From: Hydractinia symbiolongicarpus
Taxonomy: Eukaryota; Cnidaria; Hydrozoa; Anthoathecata; Hydractiniidae
DNA: 64,000 nucleotides
Assembly (NCBI RefSeq): GCF_029227915.1
Contig: NC_079877.1
Coordinates: forward strand, 27,181,851 to 27,245,850
Reading direction: 5' to 3'
In this document: positions 11,751 through 23,441 of the stretch, one piece after another
Layout: each line of letters starts with the position of its first letter
How positions within the stretch are numbered: the stretch's first letter is position 1
Notes under the pieces: model-generated
What the model saw: only the letters and a program-made list of their open reading frames with translations
The model's database searches: none
Told to the model about the DNA's origin: nothing
Translations under genes and position numbers: made by a program

Positions 11751-13625
11751 AAGATGATGACAGATTTAGTACAAACAGAATGACTAGGCAGGATATTCTT
11801 GTGATAGATCGCTACTACCGCAAGAAGCTAATACATATAACGCGTTTGATTTTAGGCCATTTACCTTGCTTTATTGCTCCTTCTGCCGTCATACGGAAAA
11901 GTGCCACAAGGTTTCGCCATTTAGAAAGATCTTGAGCAAGTCTAGAGGCTTGATTAGTAATATGTTTTCATATATCACCCCTCACAAAAAAACGCTTGGT
12001 TTAATACAAGACCGCCTGCGACCCAAATGTGTCCAGTTTAATGCCACTTTTGCAGGTCTTCTTTCCAGTAGAAGTAAAAGGTAGCTAGTAAATTGAATTC
12101 GTCTGTCAACTACCAGAATAAAACGAGTTTTGATTTCGCTCGTTTAAGAATATCAACATTTCTAATGTGATAAAGACAACTCATGTTCAAAATTGTGTGT
12201 AGGCAGGACATATGAAAGACATCAAGTGATATTTTGCAATTTTTGCATGCATAAGGCTGCTAATAAAAAAAGGGACATGTAGAGACGTGATTTAATTAAA
12301 AACATAATATGCTTTAAAGTTCAACTTGGTTTTACGATAAGTACAGTTTATAATTACAGTTTATCTACATGTTGAGGTTAAATAAATCACACGTGCACCG
12401 TGCGTTGTGTAGACATGATAGGGAACGATTCAAATTTGCTATGATAAAGTTAAATAAAAATTGAGGGTAGACAATTATGAGCTATCAACCAAGAACGTGT
12501 GCAAACAAAACGGATGCAAGTAGTATGGGTGACCATGCATAGCAGACGCAAAAAAACGTTTCTGAAAAAAATTAGAATTAGTTAGGTTGCAACTTTTGTT
12601 TTAATTTCAGTGTGTTAAGATCTCTCAAAGATGTAGCAACATTCCAAAAAATAGTTTATCTATTCTCATTATAACGTTGATGCAGAGATTGGAATACCTT
12701 AAGGTAGCGGTGGAGTGCAAAAGATCGACCCTAATCCAAGTACGCACACACTACCAAAGAAAAGTCCTGATCGTTTGTGCTATTAACCAAAGATGCAGTC
12801 ACATGGAAACGAGTCTTTCCACGGGAATGAGTGATAAAAGAAATGCTTATTATATTTGATAGTAAATTGGAACAATAAATTCATGATTATAAATGAATAA
12901 ATAAAACAAATCAATTTAAGGTTACGTCAAAATGTTTTTATTTGCGTAGTAGCACACATTTTTTAAACAAACTTTCAAACAAAAACAACAAAAGAAACAT
13001 CTTATTTCGCAGCTATTGATATCCAGTCAAATTCTGCATTGTTTTTAATCGAACCATGGGCTCGTGTCGCTCATCGGAGTCTTTTCTGCCGAAAGTATAA
13101 GCAAAGTTACTTACTCTTTGCAAATAGGACGCGGGAAGGCTACTTTTAATGTTCAATCGACCTTTTAAAATACTTGTATGTTGGTGTGTCAACAAATCAC
13201 ATATTTTAGAAGCTAAACATTCCTGCGAAAGGTTTCGAAAATCGCTATTGTGAAACTTATTGAAGGTTGAAAATGTTTTCTACTGATTAACGAAATACAA
13301 ATATTCATATAAAATGAATGTTTTTATAAATAATGGAAATGAAATTTACAGGGAAATAATGTTGTTTATAATGTTCATCATTCACCCGTTAAGGCCGGTT
13401 TAAACAAACAGATTCCTTTTACCCTGTTACAAATTCATAGACGCAACGGGCACAATGCCACAACCACAGCTAAATCTGTTACAGAGAGTTTAAAAGATCA
13501 CTTTGTAAATAAAGGGCCTGTTGAATGGCAGTGGAAATATTCTTAAAACCAGTTTCTGGCATTATTTCTTAAACTTGCTCACCATATCTTCAAAAAAGAA
13601 CTATTTACAATAAAATGTATTGTAG

Positions 13626-13870
13626 TGGCGAGTGGCCTTGTGGTTATGAATTATGAATAATCACAAGGTCTGTGGTTCGGTCCACAGCGCGGGCATGTTT
13701 AGCAAGTGTCTGTACTACAGCTACAAGTTAACCCATGCCATGTGAGGAAAATTGGATAGGTAATGCCGGTGTATACTTAATGTATACATTCCGAACACAG
13801 GACCCACATTAATAACAGTGTTTCAAACACTGAAGAGGCTATATCCTTTATAAATATTTGGAATAACAAT
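13626..13870 (+). mobile_element. tRNA-like SINE candidate
   Basis: An A-box-like GTGGCCTTGTGGTTA (13632-13646) and a B-box-like GGTTCGGTCC (13674-13683) are about 40 nt apart, as in a tRNA-derived promoter. The following unique-looking body runs to about 13870. It does not fold into an intact tRNA by inspection. The right end and any target-site duplication were not determined. Confidence 0.4.
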
Positions 13871-15341
13871 ACTACACAAGCCTAGAAGTGCTAATATCAA
13901 ATAAAAACAAACATTAAAACTTTATGAGTGTTTATTTATATGGCTATGTCTTCCAACAGGTGCTTCACCAACTGGGCCTCGAATAGGTGATGTTATATTT
14001 TGTTGTCCTCGCAAAGGAAGAGCCAAATTTACCTAGTTGTTGTTGTTAAATTGACTAAACTACATCATTTAGTTGGGTCTTTCCTCTCCTTCTGATGACA
14101 TTTTTATTATAAAGATAATATCTCAAATTCCCTTCTCTGTATTTCCTCTGTTCTGTTTGCTGAATTGGGAAAGGTTTTTTTCTATGTAGATAGAAAAAGC
14201 AAAAGTTTGAAAATCGGGTAACTTGTTGGTTTTTGTTCGAACTTGACGTGATGGTTTTTTCTCCACGATACTTATCTTTTTAGGACTTAGTGCACCTGTT
14301 TCTAACACATCTGGTCACATTATGACTCAAATTATTGCGTTGAACGTGTCCCAGCTTTTTGACGCCCCAATATTTAGGAGCAAAAACGATAATCTTTCAT
14401 AATGCATCCATTTAGATACATACAACTCGTCAATAGCCTGTCTACTCTTTGTCTTCAATCCTTTTAAACTCCACGTCCAAATTAGGTCCTCAAATTGTTA
14501 GTTTTGTATTTTAGTACATCGTCCCAGGACAAACGAGATAAATTCTGTATATTTCAATAAAAAAAATCATCCTGCGAACTTTTTTCCATATACTGGCGGG
14601 AAAAAATCATCGCGGAAAATGTCCTGTCCTGTCCTGGTAATAAACAGGCTTATCAATTTTGATTCTCTGTGGGGAATAGTTGTTCTATGTTTGTTTCTGA
14701 ACGAGTGGTTTTAGATTATTTAAGTAAAAAATGGAACTATTATGGTAGCTGTGAGATTGTAACTAATCTGTTTGCTATATAAGTTGTTTAAGAGTGTACT
14801 AATCAAGGTTCTTCTAATATTCCTTCAACCTGCCTGAAAGTCATGAAAATAAACACAAAGTATATAATATTTTTCCTCTGACAAATGTATATGAATTATT
14901 TAAAAAATATATGCGCAAAGTTTTATGTTTTCTCCTGGTAGCTTGGTTTTGTTGACAAAGAGAGGGTACTTCCTTTGAAGAAGACGGTATTCTCCCTCGA
15001 TTTCCCAAATCCTATTTTACTATTTTTGATTATCTAATATATAAATTATTGGACTAGATAGAACTTACTGAATCTATTTTAAGATCATAAAACTACTGCT
15101 AGGGTTCAAATTTTGATTTTAAAGTTTACGAAGAACAAAATTCAAATTTTGCAAGATTTCGCCTTCACATTCCCTATAATAATGTTATTATTTCTTACAA
15201 AAGGGTTTTTTATAGAGGTAATTCTTTATCATTGCACATCCGTTTCTTCATTCTCAACAGAGAATGTTTCACCCCGATCGGAACTTTGATCATGATAGGC
15301 AAATACAATCGTTGCAAATCATATTATAGAGGAAATACTTC

Positions 15342-15410
15342 GTGCATCACTAACATACTGCCTGGAAGTAAGCGGGATATAATCCGCGGCCCACAGAACT
15401 AGGAGCTGCA
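15342..15410. repeat. Partial copy of the 4.4-kb foldback element
   Basis: GCATCACTAACATACTGCC matches the inner end of the left arm of the 4432-4570 element. The sequence after it matches the reverse complement of that element's core, including the AGCGGGATATAATCCGCGG segment. The core is therefore flipped relative to the arm, and no second arm is seen. Confidence 0.6.
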
Positions 15411-15510
15411 GACGATAGGTTATGGGCTTTTAATTCTTTTAGGGAAAACAAATAAAACTTACTTTCAAGAGTGCGCTATAATTATTTAACGTTAATAATT
15501 AGAATTTAAA

Positions 15511-15605
15511 AACCAATCGCAGCGCGATGTTAATTGTTTATTAACAACCAATGAGCGCGCACTGTCTTTTAAATTTCGAATAATTATGCGCAGGAATTGA
15601 CAAAC
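15511..15605 (+). repeat. Left member of an inverted repeat pair
   Basis: The 50-nt segment 15511-15560 matches the reverse complement of 17418-17467 with only a few differences; both contain GCGCGATGTTAATTGTTTAT on opposite strands. Weaker similarity continues past the inner edge (GAATAATTATGC). The pair encloses about 1.9 kb including the PAN-like exon. It may be two separate insertions of one repeat family or one element. Confidence 0.7.
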
Positions 15606-16009
15606 TTTAAAATTATTATAACAAAAGAAAGATCACACAAGAGGCGAGCCTTACACATTAAAAATTTAAAATTTGTTCCTTCTTCTGTTTATCTATATCC
15701 TCATAGATTTAACCCCATACTTGCTAATTCCTACACTCGTTCGTTGGTCATAAAGATTTGAGTAACAACTTAATCAAAAAAATTATAAGGTCGGCATTTT
15801 GTCGCCATAGTTTATCAAATCCATGAAAATGAGAAAAATATTTTAAACTTGTGGTTCGCCGTACTCCTGTATAATTCTTCAATTTGCCACAATTAATATA
15901 TGTAAAACACTGTAACAATAACAAGTTCCTCAAAGCTGCTCAATTTCATTTCGGTCGCAAATTTCGGCTCAACCTCTGTGACAAACTATAAATAAATAAA
16001 AAAGTTGAT

Positions 16010-16050
16010 CATTTAATGATCAGGACAAAAGACGTCCTGATCATTAAATG
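16010..16050. repeat. Perfect 17-bp inverted repeat
   Basis: The arms 16010-16026 and 16034-16050 (CATTTAATGATCAGGAC and its exact complement) flank a 7-nt loop. There is no U-tract next to it and no gene to terminate, so its role is unknown. Confidence 0.7.
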
Positions 16051-16780
16051 CTAATGAAAGAAAAAGAGCGACATGAGGTAAAACCACTACTTACAGTTTT
16101 TAAAATTTGGGATGTAAAATTGATCAATACTAATTTATACTAATTCATTTTAAAGCATAATGAAACAACACTTTAAGTGCAGCATATTGTTGTATTTTTT
16201 ATAATCAGCAGCGCTCTGTTATAACTTATAAATAGGCGTTCATAGTCTTAAAATAATATTATTTGTTACCAGGCCATTAATACATAAACACGGGAAGCGC
16301 ACGGAGTCAGAAAGGGTTTAAACAAATTAAAAGGAGAAATCAACGTCATTGAAAATGAAAAGGCAATTTCAATATACAAACGTTTTTTTCTATAACCAAC
16401 ACAAGGTGTATTTGTCTGAGGCCTAACTTTTACTTGCTATTTGACTGGAAAAATCGATGTTCACTTATATTAGGCTTTTACCCAGGCTACCGCGCAAATC
16501 TAAATCAAACTTTACTCTTCGCTATTCGTGTAAAACTTGCGAACAAAGGTTTTCCGCAATAACTACTTAACCATTTTTACAAACAAGAATCTCTTTTTAA
16601 GGAAGAAAAAAATGTTGCTAATTTAAACGGGTTTTCCCCGGCAAATATTTATTTAATAGATGTGGTCGAAAAGAAGTCGTAGTTTCTACGCTGTCCTTAT
16701 TCAGGAATGCCAATTCAGTGATTAAATATGGCGTTTCATTTCATACATTAATAAATTATTCGTATATATACTCATTTTAG

Positions 16781-17072
16781 AACTTGTTACATCAGTTATA
16801 TCATACTTATCTACATCACGCCGTGTGTGGCATACGTCACAAGGTTGCCGCGCAAGCGTCATGCAAACATTACAATTATGAAACCAGATACAAGATATGC
16901 AGGCACAGTGCAAGAAACACACGCAGATGTCATAGCGCAAGATTGCGCTCTGTTGTGCCTCTCGCGCGATGCTTGCTCTTATTTCAACCGTAAGATAGAT
17001 AACACATCTTGTGAGCTTTTAGCAATCAATTCCGGTACAGAACAAAAAGTATCTGGTTGGAGTTCTACTTAA
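16781..17072 (+). CDS. PAN/apple-like domain exon (partial gene)
   Basis: The frame runs from a TTTTAG acceptor (ending 16780) to a TAA at 17070-17072. Its end reads DCALLCLSRDACSYFN, then CELL, then GWSST. This matches the core of a PAN/apple domain: paired helix cysteines, a C-x-x-F-N/Y strand and a CEL strand, four cysteines in all. The segment just after the acceptor is hydrophobic (CYISYIILIYI) but lacks a Met, so a start codon would have to lie in an unseen upstream exon. If the first internal ATG (about 16878) were used there would be no signal peptide. I found no partner exon; this may be a remnant or the last exon of a small secreted protein. Confidence 0.5.
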
Positions 17073-17369
17073 CAAATTATAGCACACCACACGTACGTAT
17101 TTTGTCGTTGTTCGTATTCAATTTAAAGTTGACGTATTTTTTATAAGCATAACGCTTTTATATGCACGTTCAGGGTCAGGAGGGGAATTAAACATTGTTC
17201 AGCGTATATTGCCTACATTTGGCGAATTCTTCTAAGGGTATTATTTCCTGTGTTATGGGTATGAATTAGTTTTTTAAAGTATTAAAGAGTCTTTTGTAAT
17301 TCCTTATACACAATAGATAAACAGAAGGAGAAGTACTTTTCAAATTTATATCGTATTAGGCTCTTATGC

Positions 17370-17467
17370 GAGTTTTTTGCCAGTTTGCGTGCATAATTAT
17401 TCGTAACTTAAAATACGGCGCGCTCATTGGTTTTTAATAAACAATTAACATCGCGCTATGATTGGCT
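17370..17467 (-). repeat. Right member of an inverted repeat pair
   Basis: This is the reverse-complement partner of 15511-15605; the best match is 17418-17467. The remaining interval 17073-18100 has no supported gene. Confidence 0.7.
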
Positions 17468-18159
17468 ATTAAAGGAGAGGCGAACAAAAAAACTTTTTTG
17501 TGGCAGCCACAAAGTAAATTTTAGGCAAAAAAGCAAAAATTGAGCAACGTCTATATCCCAAAATCTAATAAAATAACTACTATAACGACACACAGATAAC
17601 TATGTTTCTTAAATAAATATCCTTCCTCGCAACATTTTTACAAAGTTTTTATCGCTGTGTGGGTAAAAAAGAAGGAAGTTTGAGATATACTTACCAATAA
17701 ACATTAAAAATAAGACCTTCAACTGAAGATAACCAAGAATATAGGTATAATGTGAGTATAATAACGTGTTGTTGTGCTGCAAAGTTTTTAGCCACAAATT
17801 CACCTTTTTTAAACAAGCAGCTTTAATTTATTACCCCCTTAGTATAAAAACAGCAAATCTTTCAGGAAAGCCATTTTTTACCTGATTTGATGCTATCTAA
17901 ATATTACAAAATTGTCAAGATTTTACAGGATATTTCAGACCAGCGGATCTGGTCTTTCAAACTATTTGAGGCATCATGAATTTTCAATAAACAGCTGTGC
18001 CGCGGCTGCTTGCCTTTCCTTTAAGTTGTAATTAAGGCAAATTTTTAATACATTTTTGTTAAAGTATAAAGTCTTGCCGAACAAGCTTCAGTAAAAGATC
18101 AAAATTTAATCGCGACACCGAACTGACCGTTTAATACCCGTAAACCATGTCACACATGC

Positions 18160-18245
18160 GATTAAAATTTAAATAAAAACACAGAAAACAGCCGTTTGAT
18201 AGCAAGTTGAATGTTTATTACAGGTACGCTGTGTCGTACAGGAGT
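18160..18245. repeat. Helentron-flanking repeat, left unit
   Basis: TTTAAATAAAAACACAGAAA at 18168-18187 and the following bases match, in the same orientation, the units at 22468, 22593 and (weaker) 22381 and 22715. Placement on both sides of the Helentron coding fragments suggests subterminal repeats of that element. Confidence 0.6.
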
Positions 18246-18501
18246 ATAGGCGTATTACCATTTTGCAACTTCAATTTAAAAAAAACAAGAAGCCCGATGG
18301 CTTGAAGATTTCCGTCCAGCATAGGTAATAAGTATATAGTGATAGGCTATCCTTAGAGAATAAAAACGTCATGCATGTTTTCTGCAACCAAAGTTTAACA
18401 AGTATATAAAAAAAGAAAACAAAGTCAACCCAGCGTAAATATTTTTCGTTCTGAAGACGAAATTTGATTAAAAGTAGCCCTTTTAGAAGATTTCGTAAAC
18501 A

Positions 18502-19031
18502 TCATGTTAGTGAAAGTTTAAGCCTGACTGTGTCATGATCACTGAAATATACATTTTTGACCAATGTATCGACTTTAAATGTGTTAAGGACATTCTCATG
18601 GACATAGATGTGATCAATAAGTGAACCGGATATATGAGTTGGACAGGTTACAACTTGTTTATATTCAGAAAATCGAGGAAATAGTTTTCGTCACTAAATG
18701 CATTTACATTAAAATCTTCAAGTATAACATCAACGATTTCGTTTCCCAAAAAAAGTTGAATAAGGTATAATGACTCATCTCGATTAGGTGAATTTTTACG
18801 ATATAGAAGTAGAAAACTAACAGCATTCTTTTGAAAGGTTTTCTTCGTCATTTTAAAAAATATTGCACCTGGAATTTTTACAACATCAAACAATTCTATA
18901 GCTTCATTATGACCAACTAAAAGACTAGAAAACCTATCCACATTGCTGTTTGGAATTAAAGTAAAGTAGTCTAGTTTTGTGTCGCAGTGGGAGTTTAATG
19001 GTATCTGAGTTTCTGGCATGCATAATTTCAC
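18502..19031 (-). pseudogene. Helentron endonuclease domain, frameshifted
   Basis: The first frame (19031-18648) holds LCMPETQ, matching the LCxTETQ start motif of APE-like (EEP superfamily) transposon endonucleases. Further on it has LLLYR and LEDFNVNAF, the GDFN metal-binding motif with Gly replaced by Glu. The frame then breaks near 18655. The other frame continues to TGA at 18502-18504 with GSLIDHIYV and FSDHD, the last being the catalytic SDH motif. The N-terminal part of the domain is short or missing. In intact elements this domain is thought to nick target DNA; here it cannot function. Confidence 0.75.
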
Positions 19032-19110
19032 TAATTACGCCAGTATCTTTTGATGTCAATTTTGAGTGTTCTCGCATATAATTGTTTTGCTTGGTTGCTC
19101 GTGTGTCTAA

Positions 19111-19880
19111 TTAAATAGCTGATCTAGAAAATGTCCCTGTTAGGTATATATCCTCTAAGCTTGTGACTGGACTTAATACAGCATAGATTTTTCCTGAATA
19201 AAAGGCTCGTTGCTTTATTAAATCAAAACAAACAACAATTTTTTTAAACGTTTTTCCTTGAACTTTGTGAACAATACAAGCCCACGACAGCATTAGTGGG
19301 AATTGCATTCGTTTCATAGTTAGATTATGTTTATTAAATTTGATTTCCTTTTGTATCCTGTTTATTGGAATAACATTTTCTTGCATAGCATATGGTCTGT
19401 TCTCATAGCTTTAACTCCTGTGCTTTTGTCTTTCATTCTCAAATATATTTTTGTTACTTTTCGTAATCTATCGGTTTTTATACGATTAACAGTCCCAATC
19501 TGTCCATTAATAAGTTTCTCTGATATGTCGATATTTGATGTCAACATGACTTTCGCATTAAGTTTTAAAAGAAGGTTTTGAGCTAGTCCACCTGTCTCCA
19601 TTTCAGTGCGGCTATGGAGTTTTTGCACCATTGACACAGAAATATTTTCTGGAACTTTGTCAATGGCCTTGATATTTATTTCATCGGCCGCTATACTGTT
19701 TAGCATATTTTTGTTGTGTTCAGAGGCAGGTTGGTTTTCAGCAAATATATGAATCGCATCTTTGGGGTAGTTAGAGTCATTTTGAAAAATAAATTTAGAT
19801 TTAAGTAAATCTTCACGTTGCGTTTATAAGTTTCCCACTCTGATATTGTTTAATAATTCAATCAAACATTGGTCACCAGG
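19111..19880 (-). pseudogene. Helentron Pif1-like helicase, C-terminal part
   Basis: Broken minus frames carry typical Pif1/Helitron helicase tail motifs. They include LIELLNNIRVGNL (still fused to the Rep frame), then DAIHIFAENQPASEHN, then KLNAKVMLTSN...GQIGTV, and finally LSWACIVHKVQGKTF with YAVLS in the last conserved block. A TAA at about 19824 and shifts between fragments interrupt it. The Walker A and B blocks upstream are absent because the sequence jumps directly from Rep to this part. Confidence 0.8.
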
Positions 19881-21251
19881 CTGCCGATACGCATTTGCAA
19901 TTGATTTTATTTGTATAAATAACAAATCACCATTTTCTAATGCTTGCGATGCTGCTTTTTTCATCGCTTCTGAAGATTTGTCTTCAGCTTTAGATAGATA
20001 AGCACACATGTAAGACACTGCTTTATAATAATCAAGAACAGGCTGAATGTCTATGTTGGCGTCCCATGCCATCAAGCTTTCGGTAAAATAATTATTTATA
20101 AAACAGGAATCTGGAAGCCTTTGAAAGTGAATTTGAAATCCGCTATCAGGAGATATGCTCAGTGCGTTTTCATACTCTTTTTTTGTAATGGCTAAACTTT
20201 GAAGAATTTCTTCAATTGTACCTGGTTGGGTATAATTAGTTTCATCTAGATGAAGAATATTGGTTAATCTTGAGTTCAAATTTGAATCTATGAAAGTTTT
20301 TACCTTTTCTAGTATAGTCTTTCTTTCCTTTAATTGTGTTCCCCTTTCTTCCTTAGGGATGTTGTCAGGTAAAGGCTCACCGACTATTGTATGGTCTGTA
20401 AAAAAATTCCCGAAAGAGTATCGACAATTTTTGTTTTTATATTTACGACAAGATTTGGAATGTGTTTGATATGTCAAAACTAGTTTGTAAAGAACTGGGT
20501 TGCTTTCTTCACCAGGAAGCTGGCATTTAACTATGTTATCCACTAAAGCAATATATTCTTTCTTAATATCGCTACGTAAAATTGGTGCATTAACAACCCA
20601 TAATAAAAAGTGGATGTGTGGGCTCCCTCTTACCTGAAATTCAACTCTAATGGCGTAGTAATTTACTATACCTAACGGTACGTTGATAACTATTGTTTTA
20701 AAGAACGTCTCAACTCTGTATTGGAAATGTCTTGCTAAAAGAACTGGATTACTGTTAAGAATCTCGGTTCGTTGATAGTAATTTAAATTGTCGATTTCTT
20801 CTTCGGATATGTCATTTCCTTGTAATTTAGTGATGATTTTAACCAGTTCATTCCATCTTAAATCTGCACAAGACAAAGTCATAAAAAACGTTGGAAGTCC
20901 TAGCTGTTTTACCATAGCCAAAACTTCAAAAAGAAATCGTTTCCAATATGCAGGAGTTTCTTTCAACGTGTTCATAAACGTGAAAGCGTCGTCACTGGCT
21001 ATAAACGACTTAACTCTTTCTTTAAAATTTGAAGACGTAGCAATATTTATGCAACTATTTAAATTAAGATGTTGCGTCACTGCATGAGCAAAAAATATGT
21101 AGTCACTATCAGAGGCAAACTTCTGTCTATCATTCAATAATCTTTGGTTGAAATGCTTGGTCGAAGAAAGTAGTACCTCTCTTTTCGTGTGATATCCGAA
21201 TTTACCTGTTGGAAATAGATAGGGGATGGGAAAGTTCTTCACAATGCTCAT
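19880..21251 (-). pseudogene. Helentron Rep (HUH nuclease) core
   Basis: The 475-codon frame (21251-19824) has LFPTGKFGY near its start. The two-histidine motif GSPHIHF sits at residues 209-215, and the tyrosine motif SYMCAYLSK at about 413-421 gives the two candidate catalytic tyrosines of a rolling-circle Rep. From about residue 457 the frame becomes helicase sequence, so the Rep C-terminal region and the helicase ATPase half have been deleted. Rep proteins of this class nick and join single strands in rolling-circle transposition. The catalytic motifs are intact but the protein is truncated. Confidence 0.85.
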
Positions 21252-21798
21252 CAGAAATTATTGATATGGGAATTTTATTCTTGCCTGGAGCAATAACAAT
21301 ATTTCCGTCGTCAAATTGTTCATGTGGAATAGTTGGAACAAAAGACGTTTCTTGGCAAGGCAAGCGATATTTGTTTAACGGATTTTCATTCTCTTCTTCG
21401 CTATCGTCCGAGTAATCCTCATTCTTGGTTTTTATGTTACTGATATTATTACTTGGTGTCGATTCTATTGCAAAGTCAATATTCATTTCATTTTCATTTT
21501 CTCTAGTTTCATGTTCAGATGTTAAATTAATCCAGGAAGGTAATATGTTTGTGAGATTAATTTCAATGTTTGCGTAAAAAGGGTTAACTAGTTTTAGATA
21601 ATAAAGGACTTTTCGAATAACATCTGACCTTACAGATTCTAAGTAAACGTTAGATTTAAAATTGAGTTTCTTCTTTAACGACACTTGCACTACACCACTA
21701 TTATCCATTCCTCTTGGTAAGACATTGCTTATTTCATCAGCTTTTATTGGGACATTACAGACTGCCCCATTTATTTTGGGACACTGACCCTTAGGCAT
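21202..21798 (-). pseudogene. Helentron Rep, N-terminal region
   Basis: It begins PKGQCPKINGAVCNVP and has NVLPRGMD, both standard for the N-terminal region of Helitron Rep proteins. After an acidic stretch it ends with ISDEHCEELSHP, where the alignable sequence continues in a different frame (FPIPYLFPTGKFGY in the neighbouring frame). A single-base indel near 21220 therefore separates it from the Rep core. Confidence 0.75.
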
Positions 21799-22031
21799 TA
21801 TTGCAGTTCGTTCAAATAAAATTCTTTTGGATATAACGATTTTTCCAATCGTCGTATTGTCATTGATTCTAGGAGATCAAACATTTGAAGATTATTAGAT
21901 ACAGCTTGGGAAAAGGAATTTTTCCTTTTGTAAGTTTTAAATGGCATGTTATATTCTCTGCCATCAAAACTTTCTATTCTGAAACGTAAATGCTCTTCTG
22001 AAATAGCTGTATAATCGACATGGCGAAACAA
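21798..22031 (-). other. Short frame upstream of Helentron Rep
   Basis: A 77-codon minus frame ends just where the Rep frame begins. It is not clearly recognisable as Rep. It may be the remnant of the transposon protein's extreme N-terminus or flanking sequence. Confidence 0.25.
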
Positions 22032-22118
22032 TTTAATTGGGGAGATTTTTAGTTTTTCTCGCTGCTTGTGGTGTCATGTTGCGCAGAAACAGACAGAATA
22101 ACGCTATTATTGCAGAGA

Positions 22119-22143
22119 CTAGCCGGGGAACCCGGTGTCGAAA
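22119..22143 (-). repeat. Hairpin-CTAG interspersed repeat, diverged copy
   Basis: On the minus strand, ACCGGGTTCCCCGGCTAGT forms a short hairpin followed directly by CTAG. About 50 bp beyond CTAG (22069-22118) are shared with the flank of the copy at 23487 (TTGCGCA then AACAGACAG). CTAG is therefore probably internal to this repeat rather than a true element end. Confidence 0.5.
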
Positions 22144-22380
22144 TGCCAGGTTAAGCCACATGTTACTGTGTGACCCTGGGGTAAACTCCTGGCGGAGCGT
22201 TTATTAAGATCCGCAACCTGGTGCCACACGTCCAGGTGTATGTCGGTAATCAAATGAAGCGCACAGTGCAACCCGTTGTTAATAAACACACACAGTCAAT
22301 AATTTTAGAACAGATAAACTATCATGCATATCCATATAGGCATAATACGCTTTTCGAATAAAACTTCATCTTAACTTTGG

Positions 22381-22790
22381 TTTAAATAAGAACGCTGGGA
22401 ACAGCCCAGTGACTCACGTCCATAATGGCTTAATACCCTCTTTAAAAAAACTTTATTGCAGCTTCGGTTTAAATAAAAACATAGAAAACAGTCCGTTGGT
22501 AACACCGCGCGGATCGCTTAGTACAGATAAACCGTTTTGCACATGCGTATAGTCGTAAAACACTTTTCCCAAAAAAATTTATCGCGAGTTCGGTTTAAAT
22601 AAAAATACAGAAGCCACCAGCTCTTCGTTAACACTTAATACACATAGACAGCGTCACAAATCCGTATGTATATGAGTAATACCTTTTTCCGATATAACTT
22701 TATTGCAACCTTAGTTTAAAAAACAAAAGAAACAGTGAGTCCATTGTCAACACCGGCTGAGGCATTGGTACAGGTAAACCCCATCCAGTT
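22381..22790. repeat. Diverged tandem repeats of about 87-125 bp
   Basis: Units begin near 22381, 22468, 22593 and 22715 with TTTAAATAARAAC or a variant. They are spaced 87, 125 and 122 bp and share CTTTATTGCA upstream. They match the left unit at 18168 in the same orientation and probably belong to the Helentron ends. Confidence 0.6.
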
Positions 22791-23441
22791 GAAAAAGTCA
22801 CTCCACAGTTTTATTTTGTGGCATAAGTTTTCATGACAGTAATAAAAGGTGTAGCTACTTAACTGTATTTATTATGAGAATTAAAAAGCATTTCACTTTT
22901 TAGCCAGAGGTAGCTAAGGAGCTAGCTAAATACACAACTCCAACATAAAATTAATAGGACAAAAAGGTCTTATATCAAACTAAATAGTTTTTAACTAGGG
23001 CTACCTAGCTGGCCGGTTGGTTGTAGAGCGCACCTTAAAAAACCCAATTGGCCTTCCTCATCATGTCCTTTGTGGCATGTCCAGGCAGCGAAGATCGTGG
23101 ATTGGTTTTTTAAGGAATTAGGCCTCGTGATGGGTATACTACGCGCAAACGGTCAATACAGATTCGGTAAAAAAAATCGGTAAAAACATCGCATTTGATT
23201 TCTGTGGCTCGTGAGCGAAATCGGCAATTTGAATCACGGGGTTCATATCAAAAATGGTGTATTCAAGTAATAATGCATTTATTTTAATGTTTTTATTTAT
23301 ATATTTTGAATAAGTTTATAGATTAAAATAATTAAATTAATTAGAGAGATACATTAATTAATTGAATTTTTTTAAATCGATAATGAGGTTTTCGATTAAA
23401 CACCAACAAACCGCAAAAAGATCAAAGGGATATCTGTAGCC

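Larger units (their letters stand above)
11751..16780. other. Gene-poor repeat-bearing stretch
   Basis: No supported coding region. It holds the tRNA-like SINE candidate (13626-13870), a copy of the foldback element (15342-15410), one arm of a long inverted repeat pair (15511-15605) and a 17-bp perfect hairpin (16010-16050). The short frames at 11723-12084, 12677-12859, 13013-13195, 14123-14308 and 15748-15933 show no domain or splice context. Confidence 0.45.
18100..22800 (-). mobile_element. Decayed Helentron-type Helitron
   Basis: Minus-strand fragments occur in Helentron order: Rep N-terminal region (21798-21202), Rep core (21251-19880), helicase tail (about 19880-19111) and an endonuclease/phosphatase-type domain (19031-18502). 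A C-terminal endonuclease after the helicase is the known mark of the Helentron subgroup. Frameshifts near 21220 and 18655 and stops elsewhere show it is dead. The helicase Walker motifs are missing. A repeat with TTTAAATAAAAACA(C/T)AGAAA lies on both sides (18168-18197, and several units in 22381-22740). Those flanks suggest the element spans roughly 18.1-22.8 kb, but the exact ends are not known. Confidence 0.8.

Noticed and set aside
19327-19581. Plus-strand frame of 84 codons
   Set aside because: Antisense shadow of the Helentron helicase fragment.
20260-21415. Plus-strand frames of 68-99 codons
   Set aside because: Antisense shadows of the Helentron Rep frame.
22990-23110. tRNA-like words (GGTTGGTTGTAGAGCGC)
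   Set aside because: No B-box at the right distance and no cloverleaf; too weak to call a tRNA or SINE.
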